Positions 6,606 through 17,966 of a stretch of DNA of 38,598 nt are shown piece after piece. Made by a program: the position numbers and the translations under genes. The number at the start of each line of letters is the position of its first letter. The stretch's first letter is position 1. The DNA is from Actinomadura geliboluensis (GTDB lineage: Bacteria > Actinomycetota > Actinomycetes > Streptosporangiales > Streptosporangiaceae), in NCBI RefSeq assembly GCF_005889745.1, contig NZ_VCKZ01000028.1:1-38598 (forward strand). Direction: 5' to 3'. The notes under the pieces are model-generated. The model was not told where the DNA came from, searched no databases, and saw only the letters and a list, made by a program, of their open reading frames with translations.

Positions 6606-7553
6606 ATGGAAGCCGCCGTGCGCACATCAGGGCTGCGCCGCGTCTACAAGCGCGGCCGGCAGGACCCCGTCGTCGCCCTGGACGACCTGACCCTGGCCGT
6701 CGAGCAGGACGAGATCCACGGGCTGCTCGGGCCGAACGGCGCGGGCAAGACCACCCTCGTCAAGATCCTTTCCACCGTGCTGCTGCCCTCGGGCGGGTCG
6801 GCGCGGGTCCTCGGCCGCGACGTGGTCGCCGACACGCGCGCCGTCCGGTCGCGGGTCGGGCTCGTCCTCGGCGGCGACCGGGGGCTCTACGACCGGCTGT
6901 CCGCCCGGCGGAACCTGCTGTTCTGGGCCGCCCTCTACAAGCTCGACGCCCGCACCGCGCGCGCCCGCGCCGATGCCCTGCTGGAGCGGGTGGGCCTCGC
7001 CGACCGCGCGGACGACCGCGTCGAGCGGTTCTCGCGCGGGATGCGGCAGCGGCTGCACCTCGCGCGGGGCCTCCTCCACGAGCCGCGCGTGCTGTTCCTG
7101 GACGAGCCGACGTCCGGGCTCGACCCCGTCGCCGCCGGGGCGTTCCGCCGGCTCGTCCTCGACCTGCGCGCCGAGGGCCGCACCTTCCTGCTGGCCACGC
7201 ACGACATGGACGAGGCCGCCGCGCTGTGCGACCGGGTCACGCTCATCGACCGCGGGCGCGTCCTGCTGAGCGGGGACACCGCGCGGGCGGGGCGGTACCT
7301 CGGCGAGCGCGAGTGCGTCGACTTCACGGGCCCCGAGCCGTCCGTCGCCGAGGACCTGGCGCGGCTGCCGGACGTCATCGACGTCGAGCGGCGGGACGGG
7401 GCGGCCTGGCGCGTCCACACCGCCGACCGGGACGGCACTCGCCGCGTCCTCGCCTGGCTGCTGGACCGCGACGTGCTCACCGCCCGGCGCGGCGAACCCA
7501 CCCTCGAAGAGGTCTACCTGCGCGCCGTCGGCGACCGGGGGATGCGGGTATGA
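6606..7553 (+). CDS. ABC exporter ATP-binding protein (DrrA-like)
   Basis: 315 residues. Walker A is LGPNGAGKTT, the signature region FSRGMRQRLHLARGL, Walker B VLFLDEPTSGLDP, and the H-loop ATHDMDEA. A C-terminal extension of about 90 residues (to GEPTLEEVYLRAVG) resembles the drug and exopolysaccharide exporter ATPases of the DrrA/CcmA class. It would energise the two ABC-2 membrane proteins that follow. ATG 6606 has GGAGG only 1 base upstream; the in-frame GTG at 6618 has better spacing from purine-rich sequence and may be the true start. The stop overlaps the next start (ATGA), so the three genes are translationally coupled. Confidence 0.92.
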   Translation: MEAAVRTSGLRRVYKRGRQDPVVALDDLTLAVEQDEIHGLLGPNGAGKTTLVKILSTVLLPSGGSARVLGRDVVADTRAVRSRVGLVLGGDRGLYDRLSARRNLLFWAALYKLDARTARARADALLERVGLADRADDRVERFSRGMRQRLHLARGLLHEPRVLFLDEPTSGLDPVAAGAFRRLVLDLRAEGRTFLLATHDMDEAAALCDRVTLIDRGRVLLSGDTARAGRYLGERECVDFTGPEPSVAEDLARLPDVIDVERRDGAAWRVHTADRDGTRRVLAWLLDRDVLTARRGEPTLEEVYLRAVGDRGMRV

Positions 7554-8344
7554 GCACGCTCCGCGCGTGTGCCGGCACGCTCCGCGTGGTGTGGCAGGCG
7601 GTGCTGCTCCAGGTCGCGCTGTCGCGGCGCAACCCGGAGCACACGCTGATCCTGCTCATCGCGCCCATGCAGACCACGACGATGCTGGCGCTCACCGTGA
7701 CGTCGCACCGCCCGGACGCGGTGGCGAACGCCGTCCTCGCGCCGGGGCTGATCGGGCTCTGGGTCGCCGCCCTCGACTACGCGGGGCGCATCGTCCCCGA
7801 GGACCGCTGGGCCGGGCGGTTCGCCCCGATGGTCGCCGCCCCGGTCCCGCTCGGCCCGGTCGTCGCCGGGCGGGTCGCCATGGTCGTGGTGGTGGGCGCC
7901 GCGGCGTTCGCGGAATCGTGGCTGGTGGCGGCGGTCGGGTTCGGCCGGGTCGTCGCGATCGCCGACCCCGCCCTGTTCGCGCTCGCCGTCGCCGTCACCT
8001 GCCTCGCGACGGTCGGCACCGCCACGCTGCTGTCGGCGGTGCTCGTGGTGTCGCGGGCGCGGGACGTCCTGCAGAACTCGCTCGGCTACCCGTTCTACAT
8101 CCTCGGCGGGATCCTCGTCCCGGTCGCGGCGCTGCCCGGCTGGCTGCACCCGTTCAGCCGGATCGTGTTCCTGTCGTGGAGCGCGGAACTGCTGCGGGAC
8201 GCCGTCCGCGGCGACGCGGACGGCTGGATCGGGCCCGTCGCGGCGATCCTCGCGCTGGGCGCGGCGGCGATGGCGGCGGGGCTGTGGCTGACGGGCCGCT
8301 ACGTGGACCGGTCGCGCCGGGAGGGCATGGTGGAGTTCGCGTGA
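7550..8344 (+). CDS. ABC-2 type transporter permease (first of two)
   Basis: 264 residues with about six hydrophobic helices, no signal peptide and a typical ABC-2 layout; the motif-like segment NSLGYPFYILGGILVP lies in the fourth to fifth helix. It starts at ATG 7550, overlapping the ATPase stop by 4 bases, and overlaps the next permease by 4 bases (GTGA). Together with its partner it probably forms the heterodimeric membrane channel of an exporter. Substrate is not evident. Confidence 0.88.
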   Translation: MSTLRACAGTLRVVWQAVLLQVALSRRNPEHTLILLIAPMQTTTMLALTVTSHRPDAVANAVLAPGLIGLWVAALDYAGRIVPEDRWAGRFAPMVAAPVPLGPVVAGRVAMVVVVGAAAFAESWLVAAVGFGRVVAIADPALFALAVAVTCLATVGTATLLSAVLVVSRARDVLQNSLGYPFYILGGILVPVAALPGWLHPFSRIVFLSWSAELLRDAVRGDADGWIGPVAAILALGAAAMAAGLWLTGRYVDRSRREGMVEFA

Positions 8345-9135
8345 GGCACGTGCTCCGCATCGCCCGGGAGTCGCTGATCCTGGGGTTCGCCGAGATGGGC
8401 GCCGTCTACACGTGGAGGACCTGGACGTTCGGGTGGCTCATGAGGCTGCTGTGCCAGGCCGCGTTCTACGCGCTGCTGGGCCGCTACGTCGGCGACGAGG
8501 ACACGATGCGGTACGTCCTCGTCGGCAACATCGTGGTGCTGGCCTGCATGGAGTCCACGATCGTGGTGATCTCGCTCGCCGGGGAGCGGCGCATGGGGAC
8601 GCTGCCGCTGCTGGCCATCGCGCCGTCCGGGCACCTGCCGGTGTACCTGGGGCGCGGGCTGCAGTGGACGGTGACCGGGCTGGCCAGCTCCACGGTCGCC
8701 TGGCTGGTGCTGCCGCCGCTGCTCGGCGTCCCGCTGCCCTGGCCGGAGGCCGGGTACGCGCTGCCGGTCGTCCTGCTCGTCCTCGCCTGCAGCTACGGGT
8801 ACGGGTGCGCGCTGGCGGGCATCGCGCTGCGGCTGCGCGGCGTCGAATGGCTCGTGCTGAACGCCGCCTACGGGATCGTGATGACGTTCGGCGGCGTGAA
8901 CGTCCCCGTCGAGGTCTGGCCCGCGCCGCTGGAGGTCGCGGCGCACGCGCTGCCGGTCGTGCACGGGCTGGAGGCGGTGCGCGGCATCCTCGACGGCGCG
9001 CCCGCCGGACACGTCCTGCGGCTGCTCGGGACCGAGGCGCTCGTCGGGGCCTGCTGGTACGCGGTGGCGGCGCTGTCGATGGACCGGCTCGTGTCCGTCG
9101 GCCGCCGCGACGGAAGCCTCGACTACGCGGGCTGA
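8341..9135 (+). CDS. ABC-2 type transporter permease (second of two)
   Basis: 264 residues starting at GTG 8341 inside the stop of the preceding permease. It has about six membrane segments and is the last gene of the exporter operon. The N-terminal cytoplasmic helix reads RIARESLILGFAEMGAVYTW. It is similar in size to the first permease but clearly different in sequence, so the exporter is a heterodimer rather than the result of a recent duplication. A 16-bp perfect hairpin follows 4 bases after the stop. Confidence 0.88.
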   Translation: MRHVLRIARESLILGFAEMGAVYTWRTWTFGWLMRLLCQAAFYALLGRYVGDEDTMRYVLVGNIVVLACMESTIVVISLAGERRMGTLPLLAIAPSGHLPVYLGRGLQWTVTGLASSTVAWLVLPPLLGVPLPWPEAGYALPVVLLVLACSYGYGCALAGIALRLRGVEWLVLNAAYGIVMTFGGVNVPVEVWPAPLEVAAHALPVVHGLEAVRGILDGAPAGHVLRLLGTEALVGACWYAVAALSMDRLVSVGRRDGSLDYAG

Positions 9136-9139
9136 GACG

Positions 9140-9183
9140 CGGCCGTGCCCCTGGACCCGGCGTGGGATCCAGGGGCACGGCCG
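9140..9183. terminator. 16-bp perfect hairpin between convergent genes
   Basis: Arms 9140-9155 (CGGCCGTGCCCCTGGA) and 9168-9183 are perfectly complementary with a 12-base loop that can pair further (CCC/GGG). It lies between the end of the ABC exporter operon (+) and the end of pheT (-), so it can act as a terminator for both. Confidence 0.85.
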
Positions 9184-9189
9184 GACGCG

Positions 9190-11681
9190 TCAGGCGCCGC
9201 GCAGGACGGCTCCGGTGCGCTCGGACGCCGCCGCCACGGCGGAGTCGCGGGCCTGCGAAGCCTCCTCGGCGGTCAGCGTGCGGTCCGGGGCGCGGAACCG
9301 CAGCGAGTACGCCAGCGACTTGCGGCCCTCCCCCGCCTGCTCGCCGGTGTAGACGTCGAACAGCCGGATCGCCTCCAGCAGGTCGCCGGCGCCGTCGCGC
9401 AGCGCCGACTCGACGTCGGCGGCGGGCACCCCGGCGTCGACGACCAGCGCGACGTCCTGCGTCGCGACCGGGTAGGACGACACGTGCGGCGCGCGGACGG
9501 AGACCGGCTCGCCCAGGCGGCGCAGCTCCAGCTCCATCGCGCACGACCGCGCCGGCAGCCCGTACGCCTTGGTGACGCGCGGGTGCAGCTCGCCGGCGTG
9601 GCCGACCAGGGTGTCGCCCGCGTACAGCGCGGCGCACCGGCCCGGGTGCCAGGGCGCGTGCTGGTCGGCCTTCGCCGTCAGCTCCACCCCGACCTCGCGG
9701 GCCACCGTGCGGGCGGCCTCGATCGCGTCCGCCCACAGCGCCGGGCGGCCCTCGCCCCACCAGCCGGCCGGCTCCCGGTCGCCGGACAGCACGACCGCCA
9801 CCCGGTGCGGCTGGTCGGGCAGCGCGGCCTCCAGCTCGGCGATCTCCTCGGCCGTCGGGCCGCGGTCGACCGCGAGGCGCGGCGCGCGGTCCGGGGCGTC
9901 CGGACGGGGCCGGAACACCACGCCCAGCTCGAACAGGGCGGTGTCGCCGAAGCCGCGCCCCACGTTGAGCGCCAGCGCCTTCAGCAGGCCCGGCAGCAGC
10001 GTGGTGCGCAGCAGCGGCTCCTGCTCCGACATCGGGTTGGCGAGCCGCAGCGTCCGCCGCCGCGCGTCGTCGGCGGGGAGCTGGAGGCCGTCCAGGTCCT
10101 TCTCGGCGATGAACGGGAAGGCCAGCGCCTCCACGTAGCCCGCGCCGGCGAGGGCGCGGCCGACGCGGCGGCGCACCCGCTGGTGCGGGGTCAGGCCCTG
10201 CCCGGCGGCCGGGCGCGGCGCCCGCGCCGGGATGTCCTCGTAGCCTTCGAGGCGGATGACCTCCTCGGCGAGGTCGGCGGGATCCGTCAGGTCGGGGCGC
10301 CACGACGGCGGCGTCACCGTCAGCACGTCCTCGCCGGCGACCGCGCAGCCGACCTGCTCCAGCCTGCGGACGACCGCGTCCCGCCCGTAGGAGACGCCCG
10401 CGACCTCGTCGGGGTGCCCGGCCGGCATCGTGATCTCGACGCGCTCGACCGGGGCCTCCGCGTGCGTCACCCCCGGCACGACCTCCGCGCCGCCGAGCTC
10501 GGCGAGCAGCCGGACCGCCCGGTAGGAGGCGTACAGCGGCAGCTCGCGGTCGACGCCGCGCTCGAAGCGGTGCGACGCCTCGCTGTGCAGCCGGTGCCGG
10601 CGGCTCATCCGGGCGGTGCCCATCGCGTCGAAGTGCGCGGCCTCGATGACCATGTCGGACGACCGGTCGTCGATCTCGGTGGCGAGCCCGCCCATCGTGC
10701 CGGCCATCGAGATCGGCCCCGACTCGTCGGTGATGAGGATGTCGTCGGGGTCGAGGGTCCGCTGGACGTGGTCGAGCGTCTCCAGCTTCTCGCCGGGGGC
10801 GGCGCGCCGCACCACGATCGGGCCGGTGAGCTTGCTCCGGTCGAAGGCGTGCAGCGGCTGGCCGAGCTCCAGCATCAGGTAGTTGGTGATGTCGACGGCG
10901 AGCGACACCGGCCGCATCCCGGCGCGGTGCAGGCGGACCCGCATCCACATCGGGGTCTCGGCGTCCGGGTCGAACCCGCGCACCTCCCGCAGCACGAACC
11001 GGTCGCACGCGGACGGATCACCGATGCTCGCCGGGTACGCCCCCCCGCCGTCGCCCGGTCCGTCCTCGGCGGGGAGCTCCACGTCGGCCGGGTCCTTGAA
11101 GGGGACGCCGTAGGCGGTGGCGGCCTCGCGGGCGATGCCGCGGATCGACAGGGCGTAGCCGCGGTCGGGCGTGACGGCGATGTCGAGGACGTCGTCGCGC
11201 AGCCCGAGCAGCTCCACCGCGTCCGCGCCGACCGGCGCGTCCGGCGGCAGGACGAGGATGCCGCTGTGGTCGTCGCCGATGCCGAGCTCGGTGACCGAGC
11301 AGATCATGCCCTCGGACAGGTGCCCGTAGGTCTTGCGGGCGCCGATCTCGAACCCGCCGGGCAGCACCCCGCCGGGCAGGATCACCACGACGCGGTCGCC
11401 GGCCGCGAAGTTGGTCGCGCCGCACACGATGTTCTGCGGCTCGCCGGTGCCGTTGGCGTCGCCGACGTCCACCTGGCAGTAGCGGATCGGCTTCTTGAAG
11501 CCGGTCAGGTCCTCGAACGCCAGCACCTCGCCGACGACCAGCGGGCCGACGATGTCGGCGCCGGCCTGCTCGACGGTCTCGACCTCCAGGCCCGCCGCGA
11601 TCAGCTCCGCGGCGAGGGCGCGGCCCGTGACGTCGGCGGGCAGCTCGACGTACTCGCGCAGCCAGGAAAGCGGGGCCCGCA

Positions 11682-11682
<1 letters not shown>
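9190..11682 (-). CDS. pheT: Phenylalanine-tRNA ligase beta subunit
   Basis: 830 residues, the normal size for bacterial PheRS beta. The order is an N-terminal B1 region ([15 protein letters not shown]), an EMAP/tRNA-binding domain (about 40-150; [19 protein letters not shown]), B3/B4 editing domain, B5 domain, a catalytic-like core, and a C-terminal FDX-ACB anticodon-binding domain ([20 protein letters not shown]). With PheS it forms the cytosolic (alpha-beta)2 enzyme that charges tRNA-Phe and edits mischarged Tyr. Its ATG shares one base with the pheS stop (TGATG), which couples translation and keeps subunit ratios equal. Confidence 0.98.
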
Positions 11683-14183
<2,501 letters not shown>

Positions 14184-14222
14184 TCACCAGCCCGGACCGG
14201 CGCCCCTCCCGCGGCGGCCGGG

Positions 14223-14258
14223 CCGGGTTCCTGACCCGGGGTCCTGACCGGAACCCGG
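14223..14258 (-). terminator. Hairpin after the STAS gene
   Basis: CCGGGTTCC (14223-14231) pairs with GGAACCCGG (14250-14258); an inner GACC/GGTC can extend the fold. It begins 12 bases beyond the STAS stop on the minus strand and probably ends the infC-to-STAS transcription unit before the histidine kinase gene. The remaining 14039-14222 contains a TAGAGT -10-like site (about 14095-14090) for the kinase. Confidence 0.55.
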
Positions 14259-14269
14259 GCCCGGGTCCG

Positions 14270-14779
14270 TCAGCGGGACCCCGCCGACGGGCCGTAGCCC
14301 GCGCAGGCGACGTCGCCCCCGGCGCTGATCGCGAACAGCCGGTGCAGCCCGGTGATGCGGAGCAGCCGCAGTTGGGCGGGCCGGACGCCGGTCAGCGCGA
14401 TCTCGCCGCCGTCCGCCGCGATCTGGTTGTGCGCGGCGACCAGCGCGCCGAGCCCGGCCGCGTCGCAGAACGGGACGGCGCTGAAGTCGGCCACCAGCCG
14501 GCGCGGGCCCGCGCCGGGCAGCCGGCCGTGCAGCTCGACGAGCCCGTCGCGCAGCGCGCCCGCGGTGCGCAGGTCGATCTCCCCGGCCACGGTCACGACG
14601 GCCGTGTCACCGCGGACCCGGGCGACCTCGATGCGCAGCCCGGCGGCCCCGGCGGAGGGCGCGGAGCCGGCCGCGGCGGGCGCCCCGCCCGGGGCGCGGC
14701 CAGCGACCGCGCCCGCCCGGCACCGCACCTCCGGCGCGCGCCGGCCCGCCCTCCCGGCGGGTCTGGTCCCCTCGGTCAT
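14270..14779 (-). CDS. STAS-domain protein, anti-sigma factor antagonist-like
   Basis: About 169 residues from ATG 14779 (GTG 14782 and GTG 14794 are in-frame alternatives; all have weak Shine-Dalgarno sites). The first 55 residues are an Ala/Arg/Pro/Gly-rich, probably disordered tail. The STAS fold follows (LRIEVARVRGDTAVVTVAGEI to the end). In SpoIIAA/RsbV antagonists the serine after Asp in the 'DSSGL' loop is phosphorylated by the anti-sigma kinase; here the loop reads FCDAAGLG, so that serine is alanine and the usual switch is absent. It could be a constitutively active antagonist or an adaptor. It stands between an RNA methyltransferase gene and a histidine kinase gene, an uncommon insertion in this cluster. 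Confidence 0.85.
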   Translation of the reverse strand: MTEGTRPAGRAGRRAPEVRCRAGAVAGRAPGGAPAAAGSAPSAGAAGLRIEVARVRGDTAVVTVAGEIDLRTAGALRDGLVELHGRLPGAGPRRLVADFSAVPFCDAAGLGALVAAHNQIAADGGEIALTGVRPAQLRLLRITGLHRLFAISAGGDVACAGYGPSAGSR

Positions 14780-15086
14780 CACGTTCGCCCCCACTCTGCA
14801 CGGCGTCCTCGCCGCCCCTGGTCAACGCCCTGGTCAACGCACTGATCAACACGGTAGGCACGGGCCCGGGACGGCGTAATCCCCCGCCGGTCCCCACCCC
14901 GCCTCCTACCTGCGGACGAGCCGCACGGCCGCGGCGGGCCCCCGCCCGCCGCGCATGCGCGGTCCATCCTCCCAGCTCACCGGCCGGACAGCGGCGCCGA
15001 ACGCGACCGCTTGCGGCCATCCGATCACAGAATGCAGTGAACCGCCGCGACCTCCCGCCCGTACGGGCCGGAAAGGTGCGGAGGCG
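14780..15086. other. Gene-free interval with three 12-base repeats
   Basis: About 307 bases between the methyltransferase and STAS genes. It contains three tandem imperfect 12-mers, CTGGTCAACGCC, CTGGTCAACGCA and CTGATCAACACG (14818-14853), about 40 bases upstream of the STAS start; on the minus strand they contain TTGACC, a -35-like hexamer, twice. Nearer the methyltransferase is a 12-bp palindrome GCCCGTACGGGC (15057-15068). I see no convincing gene. Confidence 0.4.
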
Positions 15087-15902
15087 TCACATGTCGCGCT
15101 GGGCGCGCGCCGAGGCGTAGAGGCATACGGCCGCGGCCGTCGCCAGGTTCAGGCTCTCGGCACGGCCGTAGATGGGCACGCGCACGACCTCGTCCACGTG
15201 CCGGAGGATCTCGTCGGGCAGGCCCCAGGCCTCGTTCCCGAACACCCACGCCGTGGGGCGCGCGAGCAGCCCCGCGTCGATCGCGTCGTCGAGGGTGCGG
15301 TCGCCCGCGCCGTCGGCGGCGAGGACGCTCAGCCCCGCGCCCTTCAGCTCGGGGATCAGCGTGTCGAACCGCGGGCCGGTGACGACCGGCAGGTGGAACA
15401 GGCTGCCCGCCGAGGCCCGCACGCACTTGCCGTTATAGGGGTCGACGGACGCGTCGGTGAACACGACCGCCTCCGACCCGGCCGCGTCGGCGGTGCGCAG
15501 CACCGTGCCCGCGTTGCCGGGGTCGCGGACGTGCGCGAGGACGGTCACCAGCCGTGGCCGGGCCTGCAGGGCCGTGGCGAGCGGGACGTCGACGAACTCG
15601 CAGACCGCGAGCAGCCCCTGCGGGGTCACGGTCTGCGCAAGCTCCGCCATGACCTCGCCGCTGACCCGCAGCACCGGTGCGCCGGCGCGCTCGGCGGCGG
15701 CGACCAACTCGGGGTGGCGGGCCTCCGCCTCGGCGGTGGTGAACAGCTCGGCGAGGCCGCCGGGGATCTCCAGCGCCTCCCGGACCGCCTGCGGCCCCTC
15801 GGCGAGGAACCGGTTCTCGCGGCGCCGGAAGGCTCGCTTGGCGAGCCGCCGAGCGGACTTCACCCGTGGTGATCGGAGGGAGGTCAGCTCGCGGCCCGCC
15901 AT
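15087..15902 (-). CDS. TrmH/SpoU-family RNA methyltransferase
   Basis: 271 residues. An N-terminal RNA substrate-binding domain (about 15-95; RRRENRFLAEGPQAVREAL) is followed by a knotted SPOUT catalytic domain with motif 1 VRDPGNAGTVLRTADAAG, motif 2 VFGNEAWGLP and motif 3 ESLNLATAAAVCLY. The family 2'-O-methylates ribose in 23S rRNA or tRNA using S-adenosylmethionine. Its place directly after rplT (34 bases) matches the actinobacterial infC-rpmI-rplT-methyltransferase order. Some relatives confer thiostrepton resistance (tsnR), but the neighbourhood indicates a housekeeping rRNA target, so I give no symbol. Confidence 0.93.
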   Translation of the reverse strand: MAGRELTSLRSPRVKSARRLAKRAFRRRENRFLAEGPQAVREALEIPGGLAELFTTAEAEARHPELVAAAERAGAPVLRVSGEVMAELAQTVTPQGLLAVCEFVDVPLATALQARPRLVTVLAHVRDPGNAGTVLRTADAAGSEAVVFTDASVDPYNGKCVRASAGSLFHLPVVTGPRFDTLIPELKGAGLSVLAADGAGDRTLDDAIDAGLLARPTAWVFGNEAWGLPDEILRHVDEVVRVPIYGRAESLNLATAAAVCLYASARAQRDM

Positions 15903-15936
15903 GTCGCCGTATTCGCCCGTATGCCGGTCGCCCGGC

Positions 15937-16314
15937 TCAGGCCGCCTCCGAACCCTCGGTGGGGAGGGCGTCCTTGGCGACCTGGACGAGCGCGGCGAAC
16001 GCCGCGGCGTCGTTGACGGCCAGTTCGGCGAGCATGCGGCGGTCGACCTCGACCTCCGCGGCCTTCAGGCCCTGGATGAACCGGTTGTAGGTGATGCCGT
16101 TGGCGCGGGCCGCGGCGTTGATCCGCTGGATCCACAGCCGGCGGAACTGGCCCTTGCGGTCCTTGCGGTCCCGGAAGGCGTAGGTCATCGAGTGGAGCTG
16201 CTGCTCCTTGGCCTTGCGGTACAGGCGCGAACGCTGACCGCGGTAGCCGCTCGACCGCTCCAGGACGACCCGACGCTTCTTGGCGGCGTTGACTCCCCGC
16301 TTGACGCGTGCCAC
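15937..16314 (-). CDS. rplT: 50S ribosomal protein L20
   Basis: 125 residues, the full family length. The very basic N-terminal arm [20 protein letters not shown] leads to the globular domain with [17 protein letters not shown] and [20 protein letters not shown]. It binds 23S rRNA early in 50S assembly. In several bacteria L20 represses the infC-rpmI-rplT operon by binding the leader; here the operon has a long leader with a terminator. It lies 70 bases after rpmI. Confidence 0.98.
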   Translation of the reverse strand: MARVKRGVNAAKKRRVVLERSSGYRGQRSRLYRKAKEQQLHSMTYAFRDRKDRKGQFRRLWIQRINAAARANGITYNRFIQGLKAAEVEVDRRMLAELAVNDAAAFAALVQVAKDALPTEGSEAA

Positions 16315-16384
16315 GTTCTGACTCCTTCGTGGGGGGCCGGGCCGTACTTGGCCTCGGCCGGTCGCTGATGTTCCTGGTCGAGTG

Positions 16385-16579
16385 CTACTTGCGCAGCAGC
16401 TTCTTGATGTTCTTGGCGTCGGCGTCGGCCACCACGGCCGGGCCGGACAGGCGGCGCGTCCGCTTGGTGGGCTTGTGCTCGAGCAGGTGGTTCTTGTTGG
16501 CGCGGCGGCGCATCACCTTGCCGGAGCCGGTCAGCTTGAAGCGCTTCTTGGCACCACTGTGGGTCTTCGTCTTCGGCAT
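16385..16579 (-). CDS. rpmI: 50S ribosomal protein L35
   Basis: 64 residues starting [20 protein letters not shown], the canonical L35 N-terminus, and ending KNIKKLLRK. It is a small basic protein of the large ribosomal subunit. It lies 180 bases after infC and 70 bases before rplT in the normal order. Longer in-frame versions starting upstream have no family support. Confidence 0.98.
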   Translation of the reverse strand: MPKTKTHSGAKKRFKLTGSGKVMRRRANKNHLLEHKPTKRTRRLSGPAVVADADAKNIKKLLRK

Positions 16580-16759
16580 GGTCGCCGTCGTCTCCCTCGT
16601 TCCCGGCCCCCGTGCTCCCGCACGGGGGCGCGCCTGATCGGCGCTCCGCACGGGGCTCCGTGGGGCGCCGGGTCAGGCTTCAATGTACGTGCGCCGCGAC
16701 CCCGCTCAGCCGCGAGGTCGCGGTGTCGGGGCCGCCGCTGGGCCGGTCCCGGGCGGCCG

Positions 16760-17305
16760 TCAGGCGGTCTCGGTCTCCTGCCCGCGGGCCGCCTTCTTCT
16801 TGTGCGGACCGATCACCATGATCATATTCCGGCCGTCCTGCTTGGGGCGCGACTCGACGAAGCCGAGGTCCTCGACGTCGTCGGCGAGCCGCTGCAGGAG
16901 CCGGTACCCGAGCTCGGGGCGGGACTGCTCACGACCACGGAACATGATCGTGACCTTCACCTTGTCCCCGGCCTTCAGGAACCGCACCACGTGACCCTTC
17001 TTGGTCTCGTAGTCGTGCGGGTCGATCTTCGGGCGGAGCTTGATCTCCTTGATGACCGTGTGCGCCTGGTTCTTCCGCGCCTCACGCGCCTTCATCGCGG
17101 ACTCGTACTTGAACTTGCCGTAGTCCATGAGCTTCGCGACGGGCGGACGCGCGGTGGGCGCCACCTCGACGAGGTCGAGGTCCGACTCACGCGCGAGTTC
17201 AAGGGCCTTGGCGATGGGCACTATGCCCACCTGTTCGCCGTTCGGGCCGACGAGCCGGACCTCGGGCACGCGAATGCGGTCGTTGATACGCGGTTCGGCG
17301 CTGAT
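16760..17305 (-). CDS. infC: Translation initiation factor IF-3, AUC start codon
   Basis: 181 residues beginning [20 protein letters not shown]. The N-terminal domain carries [20 protein letters not shown] and the C-terminal domain [18 protein letters not shown] and [14 protein letters not shown]-3 binds the 30S subunit and rejects initiation at non-canonical start codons. The only placement that keeps the conserved N-terminus is ATC at 17305-17303, four bases after a perfect AGGAGGT. A TGA lies in frame 8 codons upstream, and no ATG, GTG, TTG or CTG lies between it and the ATC. The first conventional start, GTG at 17269, would remove 12 conserved residues and has no ribosome-binding site. 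A rare start recognised poorly by IF-3 itself is a known autoregulatory device for infC. Confidence 0.95.
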   Translation of the reverse strand: MSAEPRINDRIRVPEVRLVGPNGEQVGIVPIAKALELARESDLDLVEVAPTARPPVAKLMDYGKFKYESAMKAREARKNQAHTVIKEIKLRPKIDPHDYETKKGHVVRFLKAGDKVKVTIMFRGREQSRPELGYRLLQRLADDVEDLGFVESRPKQDGRNMIMVIGPHKKKAARGQETETA

Positions 17306-17966
17306 GGGACCTCCTTGGGGCCGTTCTCAAGTTCGTTGGACCGGTCGTACCCCGAGGCTTCCACGAGAAAAGCCCCGCACGACTCACGCACGGGGCCACC
17401 TTCGGTCTCCCTGGACGGACGGACCGTCCGGGGACGACGGCGCGACGGGCACGCGGTGCCCGTTCGCCGGACCGAGAACCCACCGGCCTTGGGTCTGGGG
17501 TACCCCAGATGGGTACCACGGGCTTCGGCGAAGCCGCCCAGGTGGGCGGCGTGCACGGTCCGCGGCCTCGGCCGGTCAGGTGGGAGGTGGCCTCCGCTTG
17601 AGCGCCCGGCGCGCACCATCGCTCGGATCGCGCGCACTGGGCCGGTCGACCACCAAGAATACCACCTCCGGGGGCCGCCCGGAGCAAGCCTCGCCCGCTC
17701 CCGGCGGGCGTTTCCGCTCCCGCCGCCCCGGCGGGTTCGGGGCCCCGGTGAGTACGCCTTGGTGAGGTACGACACCCTCCTCAACAGCGTCGAGGCCCCG
17801 GCCATTCCCCGGCCGGCCTCGCCGGGCGCGCGGTCCCGAACGGTGGGGGCGGGCGGGGAGGTGAGGGTGTTGTGGCCCGGCGGGCGTCTCGGCCCGCGGA
17901 GCGGTCGTTGTTACGGTGGAGCGGAGACGGCCCCGTGGGGCCGGCACCAGGGAGGTTGTTCCCGCG
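17306..17966. promoter_or_regulatory. Shared upstream region of infC and the NUDIX gene
   Basis: 661 bases without a supported gene. For infC it holds the leader terminator, a 16-bp perfect palindrome TCTGGGGTACCCCAGA (17494-17509), and a TATTCT -10-like hexamer (17661-17656, minus), which would give a leader of about 350 bases; its -35 is poor (TTGCTC at a 20-base spacing). For the NUDIX gene on the plus strand, GGGAGG at 17950 precedes the start, but I find no clear promoter. Confidence 0.45.
17365..17396 (-). terminator. Intrinsic terminator/attenuator in the infC leader
   Basis: On the minus strand GCCCCGTGCG (17396-17387) pairs with CGTGCGGGGC (17381-17372) in a 10-bp stem with two G-U pairs and loop TGAGT, followed by TTTTCTC (17371-17365). 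It stands about 60 bases before the infC start in the sense direction. A terminator placed inside the leader fits attenuation, as described for L20-controlled infC operons in Gram-positive bacteria; the controlling ligand here is not shown. Confidence 0.7.

Noticed and set aside
8438..11008. Long minus-strand frames opposite the exporter and through pheT
   Set aside because: Arg/Pro/Ala-rich shadows of pheT and of the permease; no family motifs.
14779..14967. 62-codon ORF upstream of STAS ending TGATG on its start codon
   Set aside because: The GGGAGG lies directly against the ATG (0 spacing), composition is Arg/Gly-rich and it includes the 12-base repeats. It is not supported as a gene.
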